Positions 48,431 to 57,463 are shown, counted from the stretch's first letter. The stretch is 64,000 bases of DNA from Paenibacillus xylanexedens (GCF_007676705.1 NZ_VEBF01000002.1:186001-250000), one strand, 5' to 3'. Notes: generated by a model from the sequence alone, not told the origin. A program made the numbers and translations.

Positions 48431-49159
48431 ATGATGGAAGAAACTTTGGTTGTTGCCGTACGGTCTATTATTGCCTTTCTGACTCTGATCATCTACACAA
48501 GGGTGCTGGGCAAACAACAGATGGGTAACTTGACGTATTTCGATTACATTAACGGCATCACAATCGGTTCCATTGCGGGGACTTTTGCAACCGATCTCTC
48601 CTCCAAGGCGTGGATTCATTTTGTGGCCTTGACCATTTTCACAATCATTACGATCATCTTTCAATATATAACGCTAAAAAATCGCACCATCTCCAAATTA
48701 ATGGACTCTGATCCCACATTGATCATCCAGAACGGTAAAATTCTTGAACAGAACCTGAGTAAAATGCGAGTCAAATTTGACGAATTGACCATGATGCTAC
48801 GGCAAAAGGATGTATTTGATATTACGACTCTGGATTATGCGATTCTTGAACCGGACGGCAGCCTCTCGGTTGTTTTGAAACCTGAGAATCAGCCTGTAAC
48901 CGCGAAAGACATGCATATGCACCCACCCAAGAGCAAGCTGATGACTGAGATTATTATTGATGGCCTTCTGATTAAGCAAAATCTGGAGGAAAGAAACAAA
49001 GATATTAACTGGCTCAGTGAACAGCTGAAAAAGCAAAACATCACAATTCAGGATATCGCTTTTGCCGCCATATTACCTAATGACAAATTGTATGTTGACC
49101 TGTTCAAGGATAAGATCACCGAAAAAATCGATATGGGCGATTATGAGGGACCTTTCTAA
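48431..49159 (+). CDS. DUF421 membrane protein (YetF/YdfR-like)
   Basis: 242 residues from ATG 48431, 11 nt after AAGGAAGG. Three membrane helices in the first 85 residues, with the conserved TRVLGKQQMGNLTYFDYING segment, are followed by a cytoplasmic domain (DPTLIIQNGKILEQNL, MRVKFDELTMMLRQK) typical of DUF421. This family includes spore and envelope-associated proteins of uncertain function. The next gene encodes DUF4363, the customary partner, 26 nt later. Confidence 0.88.
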   Translation: MMEETLVVAVRSIIAFLTLIIYTRVLGKQQMGNLTYFDYINGITIGSIAGTFATDLSSKAWIHFVALTIFTIITIIFQYITLKNRTISKLMDSDPTLIIQNGKILEQNLSKMRVKFDELTMMLRQKDVFDITTLDYAILEPDGSLSVVLKPENQPVTAKDMHMHPPKSKLMTEIIIDGLLIKQNLEERNKDINWLSEQLKKQNITIQDIAFAAILPNDKLYVDLFKDKITEKIDMGDYEGPF

Positions 49160-49185
49160 ACTCTTTACATGAAGGAGGCGGTTGA

Positions 49186-49557
49186 ATGAAAACGCGTTTC
49201 TGGTTGCTGTATGTGCTTCCGATCTTCCTCATTCTTGTATTCGTTGCGATTATGGCCAGCGGATCGTTTCTCAAAAAGCCCTTTGGTACCGAAGATCGCT
49301 TGCTCGAATCGGTGCAAACGCTGGAAAAGAACGTTGAGGACAAACAGTGGACGGCAGCCAAGTCACAGATTGATTATGCGATGCAGGCTTGGGAACGAAT
49401 CGTAGACCGAATTCAATTCAGTGTCGAACGTGAGACGATATACGATATTTTGGGTACTCTCGCCCGAATCAAGGGCGGCGTTGCTGCAGAGGAAGACAAG
49501 GAAATTATGGAGGAAATCTATTACTTCTACGCGTTATGGGAAAACTTGGGGGATTGA
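49186..49557 (+). CDS. DUF4363 family protein
   Basis: 123 residues, with GGAGG upstream. An N-terminal hydrophobic helix (8-26) serves as signal anchor. The rest is helical (LESVQTLEKNVEDKQWTAAK, then YDILGTLARIKGGVAAEEDK) and should lie outside the membrane. Found adjacent to DUF421 genes in many Firmicutes, implying a joint envelope function. No catalytic motif seen. Confidence 0.85.
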   Translation: MKTRFWLLYVLPIFLILVFVAIMASGSFLKKPFGTEDRLLESVQTLEKNVEDKQWTAAKSQIDYAMQAWERIVDRIQFSVERETIYDILGTLARIKGGVAAEEDKEIMEEIYYFYALWENLGD

Positions 49558-49569
49558 TTGGCCCCATCA

Positions 49570-49606
49570 AAAAGCACCTCCTTTGTCTAAAAAGGAAGTG
49601 CCTTTT
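49570..49606. terminator. Bidirectional terminator
   Basis: GCACCTCCTTT pairs with AAAGGAAGTGC with one mismatch and a 6-nt loop, flanked by A and T runs on both sides, between the convergent DUF4363 and M50 genes. Confidence 0.8.
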
Positions 49607-49619
49607 AGCGTTCTATCCG

Positions 49620-50321
49620 TTACGCTCTTCTTACTCGGCGAGCTCTTGGTGCACGTGACGTGCTTTCTTTGCGGAAAAAGAGAGTGAGTGCTCTGTTCGC
49701 ACACCACAGTGCAAACAGAGCAAACAGCGTGCCCCAGAACAGCGCGGGAAGGAATGTCTGCTGAGCGAGATTCGCTGCATCCCCTGCCCGTGAAGGCTGC
49801 GTCCAAGACATCAATCCAACGTATACAGCACTAACAACAGACTCTTCCAACGTAAGAAACGCCAGTATCAGATAATAGAACTTCACGATCTTGGCGCCAA
49901 AAATCATAATGACAACGTTCAAAACGATGAACCCGGTCAGCCATAACATGCCGAACTCCCCTCTTACATATAACAGGAGTGACACCAGAGCTACAGCTGT
50001 CATGATCCCCAGTCCCCACATATGCAAGCCTTTGCGGTATAAGTAGAACAACAGCCAGGCAAACAATGATGCACTGATATATCCCGCCAGAGAAACCAGG
50101 ATTGATCTGCCTGGCGTCAGCATGGATGAATACGTTACACCGCTATGATCAGCGTACAATTCAATTCGCAGCACTTTACCGGACAATAACAGCGTCATCA
50201 ATGCATGACCGAATTCGTGAATCATCGTATCCAGGTTACGGAACAAGGACGAGAATGGGATGAATCGTGTAAGAAAGACGGAGCCTAGTAGAAAAAGTAT
50301 CGTTTTGACCCACTTATTCAA
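49620..50321 (-). CDS. M50-like membrane metallopeptidase
   Basis: 233 residues. TTG 50321 is preferred because GGAGG lies 10 nt before it; the ATG at 50330 is only 1 nt from that site. The zinc motif HEFGH (His35, Glu36, His39) follows the first membrane segment, and about five more helices follow. The C-terminal tail is Arg-rich (SRAPRARRVRRA). It resembles the M50B-like family (peptidase M50B, DUF-type), predicted intramembrane proteases of unknown substrate. The second conserved aspartate motif of site-2 proteases is not obvious. Convergent with DUF4363. Confidence 0.82.
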   Translation of the reverse strand: MNKWVKTILFLLGSVFLTRFIPFSSLFRNLDTMIHEFGHALMTLLLSGKVLRIELYADHSGVTYSSMLTPGRSILVSLAGYISASLFAWLLFYLYRKGLHMWGLGIMTAVALVSLLLYVRGEFGMLWLTGFIVLNVVIMIFGAKIVKFYYLILAFLTLEESVVSAVYVGLMSWTQPSRAGDAANLAQQTFLPALFWGTLFALFALWCANRALTLFFRKESTSRAPRARRVRRA

Positions 50322-50364
50322 TCGTGTCATACCTCCTTTACCTTCAAGTAAACAAGCCTATCCT

Positions 50365-50847
50365 TTATACTACGCTTTTTTCACTCGATTCGTTTCGGCT
50401 TCCAAACTGTAAGGCGCAGTGCTCCATCCAACAGCAGAAGCTCCGATTGTGTCCAATGAAAAAAGAAGACAGATCATAGCGGCCTTTTTCGGCCTCTAGT
50501 GTAACGAGCAGTCGATACCGCATCCGACTAAGCGCGTAGTGCACGAATTGATCAGCAACTTCACTTTGTATCAGAGTAACATAAGCATAAAGGGAATGAT
50601 CGACAGGTTCATCGAGCGGACTCACCCCTGCACATGAAAATTCCGTCTTGACTCCCGCATTCTGAAGTATAGACAATGCGTTCACGAGCTCGGCATCCAC
50701 TTCAACGCCATTCCATATCTCCGTTTTCTTCGCAGATACTGTATGTTTGTCACGCTCCGTCCAGTTCATCAGCTCCAGCTTGCGCCGTCTCCACAGATGG
50801 GCTGGCTGTTCACTTAACAGCACTTCATGTTCCTCATTTAAATTCAT
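50365..50847 (-). CDS. Hypothetical soluble protein
   Basis: 160 residues with a weak GGAGG 9 nt before the ATG. Near residues 46-78 it reads NGVEVDAELVNALSILQNAG and VKTEFSCAGVSPLDEP, then a strand-rich middle and a Cys/His-rich end (SFCCWMEHCALQFGS). No signal peptide or membrane segment. I do not recognise the family with confidence; the KTEFSCAG segment faintly recalls TYW3-like proteins. It is followed by the M50 gene on the same strand, 35 nt apart. Confidence 0.6.
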   Translation of the reverse strand: MNLNEEHEVLLSEQPAHLWRRRKLELMNWTERDKHTVSAKKTEIWNGVEVDAELVNALSILQNAGVKTEFSCAGVSPLDEPVDHSLYAYVTLIQSEVADQFVHYALSRMRYRLLVTLEAEKGRYDLSSFFIGHNRSFCCWMEHCALQFGSRNESSEKSVV

Positions 50848-50888
50848 CTACTGCTTCCTCCTGTTCTCCTCAATCCGGTCACCTTAAA

Positions 50889-50955
50889 CGAAGCAGAGAG
50901 CACATCACTGTGCTCTCTGCTTCGCAAAAAGGCAAAGGAATGGCACTCCATTCCT
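50889..50955 (-). terminator. Tandem terminators of the znuCBA operon
   Basis: Two perfect hairpins. On the minus strand the first (AGGAATGG with CCATTCCT) is followed by TTTGCCTTTTTG, and the second, a 16-bp stem with a 4-nt loop (50889-50924), by TTTAAGG. They lie 56 nt past znuA. Confidence 0.85.
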
Positions 50956-51010
50956 CAGCATGTTGTATTATTGTACCTTTTTCGGTGACAGGCATCAAAT
51001 TGATCTTTTA

Positions 51011-52132
51011 TTATTCGTTCAGTGCCAGTTTCAGTGCCTCCAGATTCTGTCTCATCACGCTAATGTAGTCCATTCCCGCCGCAATTTCTTCCTCGGAGAG
51101 TCCCTCAATTGGGTTCAATACAGCCGTCTTGGCTCCCACTTCACTTGCAATCGTCTCAGACACTTTGGATGAAACCAGTGTTTCGAAGAAAATCGTCTTC
51201 ACCTGATGCTCTTTCGCAAAATCAATGACGGATGCCATCTGTGCTGCCGAAGGTTCCTGCTCAGGGGATAGCCCGGCAATAGGTACCTGCTGCAGATCAT
51301 ATTCTTTCGCCAGATAACCAAATGCAGCGTGTTGTGTGATGAAATCCTTGCGTTTGCTATCTGTCACAGCCGCCTTGAAGTCCTGATCCAGTGACTCCAA
51401 TTGAGCAATGTAAGCATCTGCATTTTGCTTGAACTGTGCGGCGTGTTCTGGAGCAGCCTGTGCCAATCCCGCTTCAATATTGCGCACTTCCGTTACAGCC
51501 AGTGCAGGCGACAGCCATACGTGGGGATCCAGTCCACCGTGATCATGCCCCTGTCCTTCTTCTTCCTCGGCGCCATGATCATGGTCGTGTTCTTCAGTAG
51601 TCGCTTTATCTGCATGATCGTGGTCGTGATCATGTTCTTCTGTAGTCGCTTCATTCGCATGGTCATGATCGTGTTCATGTTCTGTTGCCTCTGAATCTTC
51701 ATGATGGTGATCATGCTCTCCACCTTCAAGCAGGTTGATGCCCTTGCTTGCTTCCACTTGAATGAGTGAAGTGTTACTCAGACTTCCGGTGACCTGATCA
51801 ATCCATGATTCCATACCCGCACCATTGTATACAAGTACATCCGCTTTCTCAATACTGGCAATGTCCTGTGGTGTTGGTTCCCAATCATGAGGCTCCATAC
51901 CCGCTGGAACGAGCGTATGTACATCCGCTAGGTCGCCTGCTACATTTTTAGTGAATTCGTACATGGGATAGAAACTAACCTGCACGTTTAATTTTGCGGT
52001 TTCCGTCTCGGCTGGAACGGGAGCGCCCGTCGGAGCTGCGCTGGTATCGGAAGCGGATTTCTGTCCGCAACCTGCGACGATAAGTGTCAGACTGAATAAC
52101 AGTCCGAGTGCTGTTTTTTTACTGAATTTCAT
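51011..52132 (-). CDS. znuA: Zinc ABC transporter binding lipoprotein
   Basis: 373 residues. Lipobox VAGC with Cys22 anchors it to the outer face of the membrane. It has the cluster A-I zinc-binding fold (VSFYPMYEFTKNVAG, HDWEPTPQDI, HAAFGYLAKEY). Between residues 149 and 208 lies a His/Asp/Glu-rich loop that includes three tandem copies of a unit like ATTEEHDHDHDHADK, a zinc-collecting segment longer than in most homologues. Start ATG follows AAGGAGG and overlaps the znuB stop by 14 nt. Zur control is expected from the box upstream of znuC. Confidence 0.94.
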   Translation of the reverse strand: MKFSKKTALGLLFSLTLIVAGCGQKSASDTSAAPTGAPVPAETETAKLNVQVSFYPMYEFTKNVAGDLADVHTLVPAGMEPHDWEPTPQDIASIEKADVLVYNGAGMESWIDQVTGSLSNTSLIQVEASKGINLLEGGEHDHHHEDSEATEHEHDHDHANEATTEEHDHDHDHADKATTEEHDHDHGAEEEEGQGHDHGGLDPHVWLSPALAVTEVRNIEAGLAQAAPEHAAQFKQNADAYIAQLESLDQDFKAAVTDSKRKDFITQHAAFGYLAKEYDLQQVPIAGLSPEQEPSAAQMASVIDFAKEHQVKTIFFETLVSSKVSETIASEVGAKTAVLNPIEGLSEEEIAAGMDYISVMRQNLEALKLALNE

Positions 52133-53012
52133 GTGATGTATTCCTCCTTGAATGGATAACTAACGTTGCTCGTTGTTCTTGTTGATTTCTCTCTTTACGG
52201 TGACGCTTGCGGTTGTATCGTGCAATCAGCTTTTGCGCTGATATTCCAGTCAATAGGAAGACCAACAGGATGAGAGCAATCGTTCCTCCCGGTGGTGTAT
52301 TTAGATGGTAAGATGTTGTCAGTCCGCTAAAAATACCGATTACCCCCGTGATTACCGCGACGATCATCGCTGCTGTAAAACTGCGAGATACTCGGAGTGC
52401 CAAGGCAGCGGGCAATACGATGAGAGCAGACACCAGTAGCACACCGACGATCGGCATGGCTGATGCTACAGTCATTCCTGTCAGAATGGCAAATGCAAAC
52501 GATAATCCTCTCACTTGAACGCCTCCAATGGAAGCTGTCTCTTCATCAAACGTAAAGCTATAGAGCGGTCTTCGGAGAATGATGAAAAAAAGTAACCCAA
52601 TGACACATACGCCTGCCATCATCCACAACTGCATATCGCTAACCGCGACAATAGATCCAAATAAGTATGAACTGAACGTCTTGGACAGGTTCGTTTTCAG
52701 GCTCATTAACACCACCGCAAGAGCCAGTCCAGAAGTCATAATGATTGCCACGGGTACCTCGCTATAGGTTCGGTAACTTCTACGCAGTTGTTCAACCAGT
52801 AATGCACCGATAATGGCAATGGCGAATCCGCAGATGACCGGGTTAAGATTCATGACCGAACCTAGCGCCACCCCTGCGAGTGAGACATGGGATAACGTGT
52901 CTGCCATAAGGACCTGCCTTCTGAGCATCAGATAGACACCCAGAATCGGAGCTATGACCCCAATCAGTCCACCTGCCCAGAAGGCACGTTGCATGAATTC
53001 GTACTCAAACAC
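52119..53012 (-). CDS. znuB: Zinc ABC transporter permease
   Basis: 297 residues from GTG 53012, about 7 nt after GAGG (the ATG 6 nt earlier lacks proper spacing). Eight or nine membrane helices of the ABC-3 family, with LRRQVLMADTLSHVSLAGVA near the start and the coupling segment SIGGVQVRGLSF. A basic hydrophilic tail ends the protein (RYNRKRHRKERNQQEQR). Overlaps both neighbours in the operon. It forms the zinc channel with ZnuC and ZnuA. Confidence 0.9.
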   Translation of the reverse strand: MFEYEFMQRAFWAGGLIGVIAPILGVYLMLRRQVLMADTLSHVSLAGVALGSVMNLNPVICGFAIAIIGALLVEQLRRSYRTYSEVPVAIIMTSGLALAVVLMSLKTNLSKTFSSYLFGSIVAVSDMQLWMMAGVCVIGLLFFIILRRPLYSFTFDEETASIGGVQVRGLSFAFAILTGMTVASAMPIVGVLLVSALIVLPAALALRVSRSFTAAMIVAVITGVIGIFSGLTTSYHLNTPPGGTIALILLVFLLTGISAQKLIARYNRKRHRKERNQQEQRATLVIHSRRNTSHEIQ

Positions 53013-53671
53013 TGCCATTCCTCACTTTCTTGCCGCTCCAGGGTAATGGTGCGGTCCAATCGATCTCCCATTTCTTCCAGCCCGTGAGTAACCATAATAA
53101 TCGTTAATCCATGAACATCCGCATAATGGCGCATCAGATCGTAGAAGCCCTCTCGGCTGCGTCGGTCCATTCCCGTTGTCGGCTCATCCAGTACCAGAAC
53201 CTGCGGTTGCCCAGCCATGGCTCTGGCAATACAGATCCGCTGTTTCTGTCCACCGGACAGCTCACCAACACGTGTATTCCGATATTCCCACATGCCGACC
53301 TCACGCAAACTGCGTTCAACGATGGCATCCTGCTCCGATGTAAATCTGCGAAAAAGTCCCAGTCTGGTATAACATCCGGATCGGACCAGTTCGTTCACCG
53401 TGCTGGGAAATCCACTATTAAACGATGCCACCTGCTGGGGCACATAACCGATATTGGATGTGTTCCCACGTTTCAACTGCGGACTCATATGTATCGTGCC
53501 GCTCCAGGGCTTCAACAGCCCCAGCAGCAGCTTTAACAGGGTTGTTTTGGCAGAACCATTAGGGCCAGTAATGCCTATGAACTCTCCCACATGGATATCC
53601 AGCGACAGTTGATCAATGACCGGCTCTTTGCCATATCCGAATACAACATCACGCATGGAAGATAGTAACAT
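52964..53671 (-). CDS. znuC: Zinc ABC transporter ATPase
   Basis: 235 residues, ATG with GAGGGAG 5 nt upstream. Walker A GPNGSAKTT, signature LSGGQKQR and Walker B VLVLDEPT are intact, followed by MVTHGLEEM. The last 25 or so residues (ESEEWQCLSTNSCNVPSGQ) are unusual and come from reading into the znuB start region, a 49-nt overlap, suggesting that an older stop has been lost. First gene of the operon, 11 nt from a Zur-like box. Confidence 0.9.
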   Translation of the reverse strand: MLLSSMRDVVFGYGKEPVIDQLSLDIHVGEFIGITGPNGSAKTTLLKLLLGLLKPWSGTIHMSPQLKRGNTSNIGYVPQQVASFNSGFPSTVNELVRSGCYTRLGLFRRFTSEQDAIVERSLREVGMWEYRNTRVGELSGGQKQRICIARAMAGQPQVLVLDEPTTGMDRRSREGFYDLMRHYADVHGLTIIMVTHGLEEMGDRLDRTITLERQESEEWQCLSTNSCNVPSGQVD

Positions 53672-53681
53672 GCCACTCCCT

Positions 53682-53704
53682 CTTTTCGTAAATATTACGA
53701 TTTA
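53682..53704. promoter_or_regulatory. Zur box of znuCBA
   Basis: CGTAAATATTACG core with a T-rich left and ATTTA right flank; I count 17 of 22 matches to the Bacillus Zur consensus (AATCGTAAT-N-ATTACGATT core). It lies between rpmG and znuC, 11 nt before the znuC start. Confidence 0.75.
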
Positions 53705-53720
53705 AAATGAACAAAAAAAT

Positions 53721-53870
53721 TTAGCGTGTTTCCCGGTGAATCGTCATCTTCTTCAAACGAGGTGAGTACTTCTTCATCTCCAGACGCTCTGGATGGTTAC
53801 GCTTGTTCTTGGTTGTTGTGTAGTTGCGGTCCCCGCACTCGGTGCAGGCTAAGGTTACAATGACTCTCAT
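53721..53870 (-). CDS. rpmG: 50S ribosomal protein L33
   Basis: 49 residues, missed by length filters: [17 protein letters not shown] followed by [18 protein letters not shown] and ending IHRETR. Of the usual two zinc Cys pairs, only CTEC (Cys9, Cys12) remains; the second pair, normally YCPxxx, is SPRLKK here. It is thus a zinc-poor form, made when zinc is scarce. Start follows GGAGG. Zur-like boxes stand on both sides, so it is expected to be derepressed with znuCBA. Confidence 0.93.
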   Translation of the reverse strand: MRVIVTLACTECGDRNYTTTKNKRNHPERLEMKKYSPRLKKMTIHRETR

Positions 53871-53889
53871 GATTGTTGCCTCCTCTTAT

Positions 53890-53912
53890 TTAATCGTAAT
53901 TATTACTATTTA
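53890..53912. promoter_or_regulatory. Zur box of rpmG
   Basis: AATCGTAATTATTACTATT core: 20 of 22 matches to the Zur consensus by my count, the best site in the window. It lies 19 nt before the rpmG start. Confidence 0.85.
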
Positions 53913-54039
53913 ATGATATTAGCCTATGCTTTTTCTTTTGTCAACTCCGTATCTGCTACAGTAATAATTGTATGCACATTATAATTTCATATGATATACT
54001 GCTTTGGTATCATTATACTTTTACCTACGGAGGAACTAG

Positions 54040-54885
54040 ATGAAGATCAAAAAATCAACTTTTATTGGGTCATTGGTAGCATGCAGTTTGGCTTTCGGTG
54101 CCCTGGGTGTAGCAGCTTCAAACGGAATTCAGGATATTGAAGCAGCACTCGACAGTAATATTAGCTTCAAAGTGAATGGTTTGTCCTGGACGCCTAAAAG
54201 CGAAGCTGGAGACAAACTGACTGCACTGGTGTATGAAGGTGATGTGTACTTGCCTGTCAGTACCACAGCAGAAGCATTGGGAGCCAATGTATCTCTGAAT
54301 GTTAGCAACAAAGTTGTAAGTATCACCAATTCAGGTGGCGGTAAGTCTAGCAGTTCAAATAGTAATAGTAGTACGGGTACCAAAAGTTCTGAAGATTCAA
54401 GTAGTTCAAGTAACTCAAGCACTTCAGGTTCAATCAAAATGACTGGAACTGACGCTCAGATGATAGTCAAATTGCAAAAAGAATCTATAGCACTGATTAA
54501 AATGTATGGTAAAGCACTTAAAACAGGCAGCACTAGTGAATTTGATAAATACATAGATGCCAAAGTTATTGAAAATGCTGAGATCGACTTCTTTGATCGT
54601 GGCAAACAATATCAAAAAGATAAATTCAAGACCAAAGTCAAAGGTCTAATTGCAGCAAATGATAAAAAAACATTGACTAAATATGCGGATCAATTGATTA
54701 ACATCAAATCAGCTGATTTTAAAGTTATTTCAATGAATGACAAAACTAAAATAAGTAAAAGCTACAAAGCTGTTTATTATCCTCAAGGATGGACGGGTTC
54801 CTTTGGAGTGAACCTTTCGTTTGTGTTTAGTCCACAAAAAGACGGCAACGGCGATTTTTATCTCGGTGATTTGTACTTTAACTAA
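54040..54885 (+). CDS. Secreted protein with copper-amine-oxidase-like stalk domain
   Basis: 281 residues. A signal peptide (about 1-26, ending VAAS) precedes a stalk-type beta domain (NISFKVNGLSW, EGDVYLPVSTTAEALGANVS). A Ser-rich linker of some 40 residues follows (about 102-135), then a C-terminal domain (YGKALKTGSTSEFDKY, FVFSPQKDGNGDFYLGDLYF) that I do not recognise. ATG with GGAGG ahead and its own terminator. Such proteins are abundant in Paenibacillus cell envelopes, where the stalk domain probably holds the protein to the wall. Neighbouring zinc genes may be coincidental. Confidence 0.8.
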   Translation: MKIKKSTFIGSLVACSLAFGALGVAASNGIQDIEAALDSNISFKVNGLSWTPKSEAGDKLTALVYEGDVYLPVSTTAEALGANVSLNVSNKVVSITNSGGGKSSSSNSNSSTGTKSSEDSSSSSNSSTSGSIKMTGTDAQMIVKLQKESIALIKMYGKALKTGSTSEFDKYIDAKVIENAEIDFFDRGKQYQKDKFKTKVKGLIAANDKKTLTKYADQLINIKSADFKVISMNDKTKISKSYKAVYYPQGWTGSFGVNLSFVFSPQKDGNGDFYLGDLYFN

Positions 54886-54909
54886 GATGCTTTAAGCAGT
54901 ACTATCTTT

Positions 54910-54947
54910 ATCTTCAGGTGCATACGTGCACTTGAAGATTTTTTTTA
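54910..54947 (+). terminator. Terminator of the stalk-domain gene
   Basis: ATCTTCAGGTGCA pairs with TGCACTTGAAGAT around TACG with one G-T pair, then eight T residues. Confidence 0.85.
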
Positions 54948-54955
54948 TTTAACTG

Positions 54956-56155
54956 TCAACTCCATGCCGGAAAAGGATCTTTCAGTTCACGCCAGTTCAT
55001 CAACATCTCTTCTTCCGTAAGAAGGGTCTCATCCAGCGTACGTTCAATCTCTGCCCGGTCCATGTCAATGCCGATAAATACCAATTTCGTCACCCGATCG
55101 CCCCACTTATCATCCCAATCCGGTATGCTTGGCAATGTATCACCAAAGTGAAGTTGTCTTTCCTCCTCACTCATCGCACCTACCCATATTCCTGCTGGCG
55201 CAAGCTGCTTGGATGTACCTGCATGACTGAAAGAAATCGCCATATGGTTTCTTGTCGCCAGCCACATCAGACCTTTGGATCGCACGATGCTATCTGGATA
55301 TTTCGCAATCCAACGCAGCAACCGTTCCGGGTGGAATGGACGTTTTCGATGATAGACAAATGAATGAATTCCATATTCTTCAGTCTCCGGGGTATGTTCT
55401 TCTTTCATCAATTCGCGGATCCAACCCGCGGACTGGCTTGCTTTTTCAAAATCAAAACGTCCTGTATTCAATACCTCTCTTGGATCAATCTGCCCATGTG
55501 TTGTTCGAATAAGCTTGGCTTCCGGTTGCATGGCGTGCAGGGCCTTCTCAAGCTTCGTCAGTTCTTCCTCTGACACCAGATCACATTTATTCAGAATCAG
55601 CACATCACAGAATTCCACCTGATCCGTCAGCAGATGAACGATTCCGCGAACATCGTCTTCCCCCGCTTGCTGTCCACGGTCCTTCAATGTTTCTTTGGAA
55701 TAAAAGTCACGCCAGAACTGAGCAGCATCGACTACCGTAACCATCGTGTCGAGTCGGGTGAATTTCGTCAAATCAATGCCAAGTTCCTCGTCGATATACG
55801 TAAACGTCTGCGCAACAGGTACCGGCTCACCAATACCCGTCGATTCAATCAATATGTAGTCAAAAGAACCATCCAGCGCCAGCCGCTCGACTTCTTTCAG
55901 CAGATCCTCCCGTAAGGTGCAGCAGATGCAACCATTGGACATCTCTACCAACTTCTCATCAATACGCGATAATCCTCCACCATCTCGTATTAAGCCTGCA
56001 TCGATATTAACCTCACTGAGATCATTGACGATGACAGCAACACGCATCCCCTCACGGTTATGAAGCACATGATTAAGCAGTGTGGTTTTGCCTGCACCCA
56101 AATATCCACTAAGTACGGTTACCGGAACCCGATGTTGAACCTGTTGATCTGACAT
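54956..56155 (-). CDS. CobW/ZNG1-type GTPase, putative zinc chaperone
   Basis: 399 residues from ATG 56155, 8 nt after GGAGG; the 22 residues ahead of it are leader. GTPase motifs: Walker [10 protein letters not shown] (17-25), the metal CICC (76-79) and NKCD near 190. The CobW C-terminal domain follows ([14 protein letters not shown]). COG0523 proteins with CxCC move zinc to client enzymes under limitation (YciC in Bacillus). A Zur-like box lies 85-107 nt upstream. It diverges from a permease gene with which it probably shares control. Confidence 0.92.
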   Translation of the reverse strand: MSDQQVQHRVPVTVLSGYLGAGKTTLLNHVLHNREGMRVAVIVNDLSEVNIDAGLIRDGGGLSRIDEKLVEMSNGCICCTLREDLLKEVERLALDGSFDYILIESTGIGEPVPVAQTFTYIDEELGIDLTKFTRLDTMVTVVDAAQFWRDFYSKETLKDRGQQAGEDDVRGIVHLLTDQVEFCDVLILNKCDLVSEEELTKLEKALHAMQPEAKLIRTTHGQIDPREVLNTGRFDFEKASQSAGWIRELMKEEHTPETEEYGIHSFVYHRKRPFHPERLLRWIAKYPDSIVRSKGLMWLATRNHMAISFSHAGTSKQLAPAGIWVGAMSEEERQLHFGDTLPSIPDWDDKWGDRVTKLVFIGIDMDRAEIERTLDETLLTEEEMLMNWRELKDPFPAWS

Positions 56156-56239
56156 TTCTGCTTCCTCCATTCTGCTTAAGTTGGATTGACTAATCTTATT
56201 TCTGAGCCTATGAGAGAGCAAAAATAGACTCCCTTTCCT

Positions 56240-56262
56240 TAATCGTAATAATTACTATTAAG
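56240..56262. promoter_or_regulatory. Zur box of the cobW-type gene
   Basis: AATCGTAATAATTACTATT core: 19 of 22 matches to the Zur consensus by my count, between the divergent CobW and permease genes. Confidence 0.8.
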
Positions 56263-56329
56263 GATGATCAATCCGAACTATACCGCAGTTTTCTTTGGGT
56301 TGTCAACTCTAATATGATGAAGAATCTTG

Positions 56330-56352
56330 ATTAATCGTAAAAATGTTGATTA
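56330..56352. promoter_or_regulatory. Degenerate Zur-like half box
   Basis: TTAATCGTAA matches the left half, but the right arm (TGTTGATTA) is poor. It lies about 77 nt before the permease start and may serve it; low certainty. Confidence 0.35.
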
Positions 56353-56428
56353 GAACATAGGAATGATGTATGTTGCTGCACGTACAAGCATATATTTTAG
56401 CAAAGTCCTAGTTGTGGAGGTCTGTTTC

Positions 56429-57463
56429 ATGAAAATGGCAGCCAATCTGAAGCTCCTTTCCTTCCTGATCCCTTGTGCATTTCTTGTTCCCGTGTTGATC
56501 ACGATGGCTCCAGACCTGAAGGAAGCATGGAACAGTGAAGCTTTGCAAAATATGAAAACGGTATTCATAGGTATCTTTCTTGAAGCTGCACCTTTTCTGC
56601 TCATGGGTGTGCTATTGTCCTCGCTCATGCAGTGGTTCGTATCCGAAGAAATGGTCCGCAAACTCACGCCCAAGAATCCGATCGGCGGTGTGCTGGTTGC
56701 AGGGTTGCTCGGTATTATTTTTCCCATCTGCGAATGTGGCATGATCCCGGTAGTGAGACGGTTAATGCACAAAGGCATGCCTGCCTATATCGCAGTGACG
56801 TTCATCTTGAGTGGTCCCGTAGTCAATCCCATCGTATTTACCGCAACCTTGCTCGCCTTTCCCTCCCATCCTGAGATTACCATTGCCCGAATGGGACTGG
56901 CCTTTGCCGTAGCAGCTTCCATAGGCATGCTTGTGTATGTGTTCGTTCGTCGAAATCCCCTTCGGATGCCGAAAGTCGCAGTGACAGAGGTCAAAACACA
57001 TCCTGGTTTTAAAATGGCGAAACCTCACGCGCACGCAAATGCACATGATCATAACCATGTAAAAAACTGGCGTAGCTTCTTCATTCATGCCGGAGATGAA
57101 TTTGTCGATATGAGCAAATATCTGGTGATCGGTGCCCTGATTACAGCCTGCATCCAGACATTCATTAGCCGCAGCGATCTGATCTCACTTGGCAATGGTC
57201 CTGTCGCCTCCTATGTGTTCATGATGGGATTTGCTTATGTATTGTCCCTCTGCTCCACTTCTGATGCTTTTGTGGCTTCTGCGTTCTCACATACGTTTGC
57301 ACTGGGGCCGCTGGTATCCTTCCTTGTGCTTGGTCCAATGCTGGATTTCAAAAGCACTCTGATGCTGCTCTCGACCTTCCGTACTCGGTTTGTTATTGGT
57401 TTAAGTCTAGCCATTATTACGCTCGTCTTCGCTGGCTCCTGGTTGATTAACCTGCTGGTATAA
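56429..57463 (+). CDS. UPF0718/ArsP-type permease
   Basis: 344 residues from ATG 56429, 8 nt after GGAGG. Eight predicted helices; conserved CECGMIPVVRRL and LSGPVVNPIVFTATL mark the UPF0718 family that includes YcgR and arsenic permease ArsP. A central loop (about residues 195-215) is His-rich (HAHANAHDHNHVKNW), suiting metal binding. In B. subtilis ycgR sits next to ycgQ; here the TIGR03943 gene follows 82 nt later. Proximity to Zur-like sites suggests a role in zinc-limited cells. The transported ion is unknown. Confidence 0.87.
   Translation: MKMAANLKLLSFLIPCAFLVPVLITMAPDLKEAWNSEALQNMKTVFIGIFLEAAPFLLMGVLLSSLMQWFVSEEMVRKLTPKNPIGGVLVAGLLGIIFPICECGMIPVVRRLMHKGMPAYIAVTFILSGPVVNPIVFTATLLAFPSHPEITIARMGLAFAVAASIGMLVYVFVRRNPLRMPKVAVTEVKTHPGFKMAKPHAHANAHDHNHVKNWRSFFIHAGDEFVDMSKYLVIGALITACIQTFISRSDLISLGNGPVASYVFMMGFAYVLSLCSTSDAFVASAFSHTFALGPLVSFLVLGPMLDFKSTLMLLSTFRTRFVIGLSLAIITLVFAGSWLINLLV

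Noticed and set aside
51537..51688. The repeats in znuA as a CRISPR-like array.
   Set aside because: They are in frame, code for His/Asp/Glu units and have no spacers.
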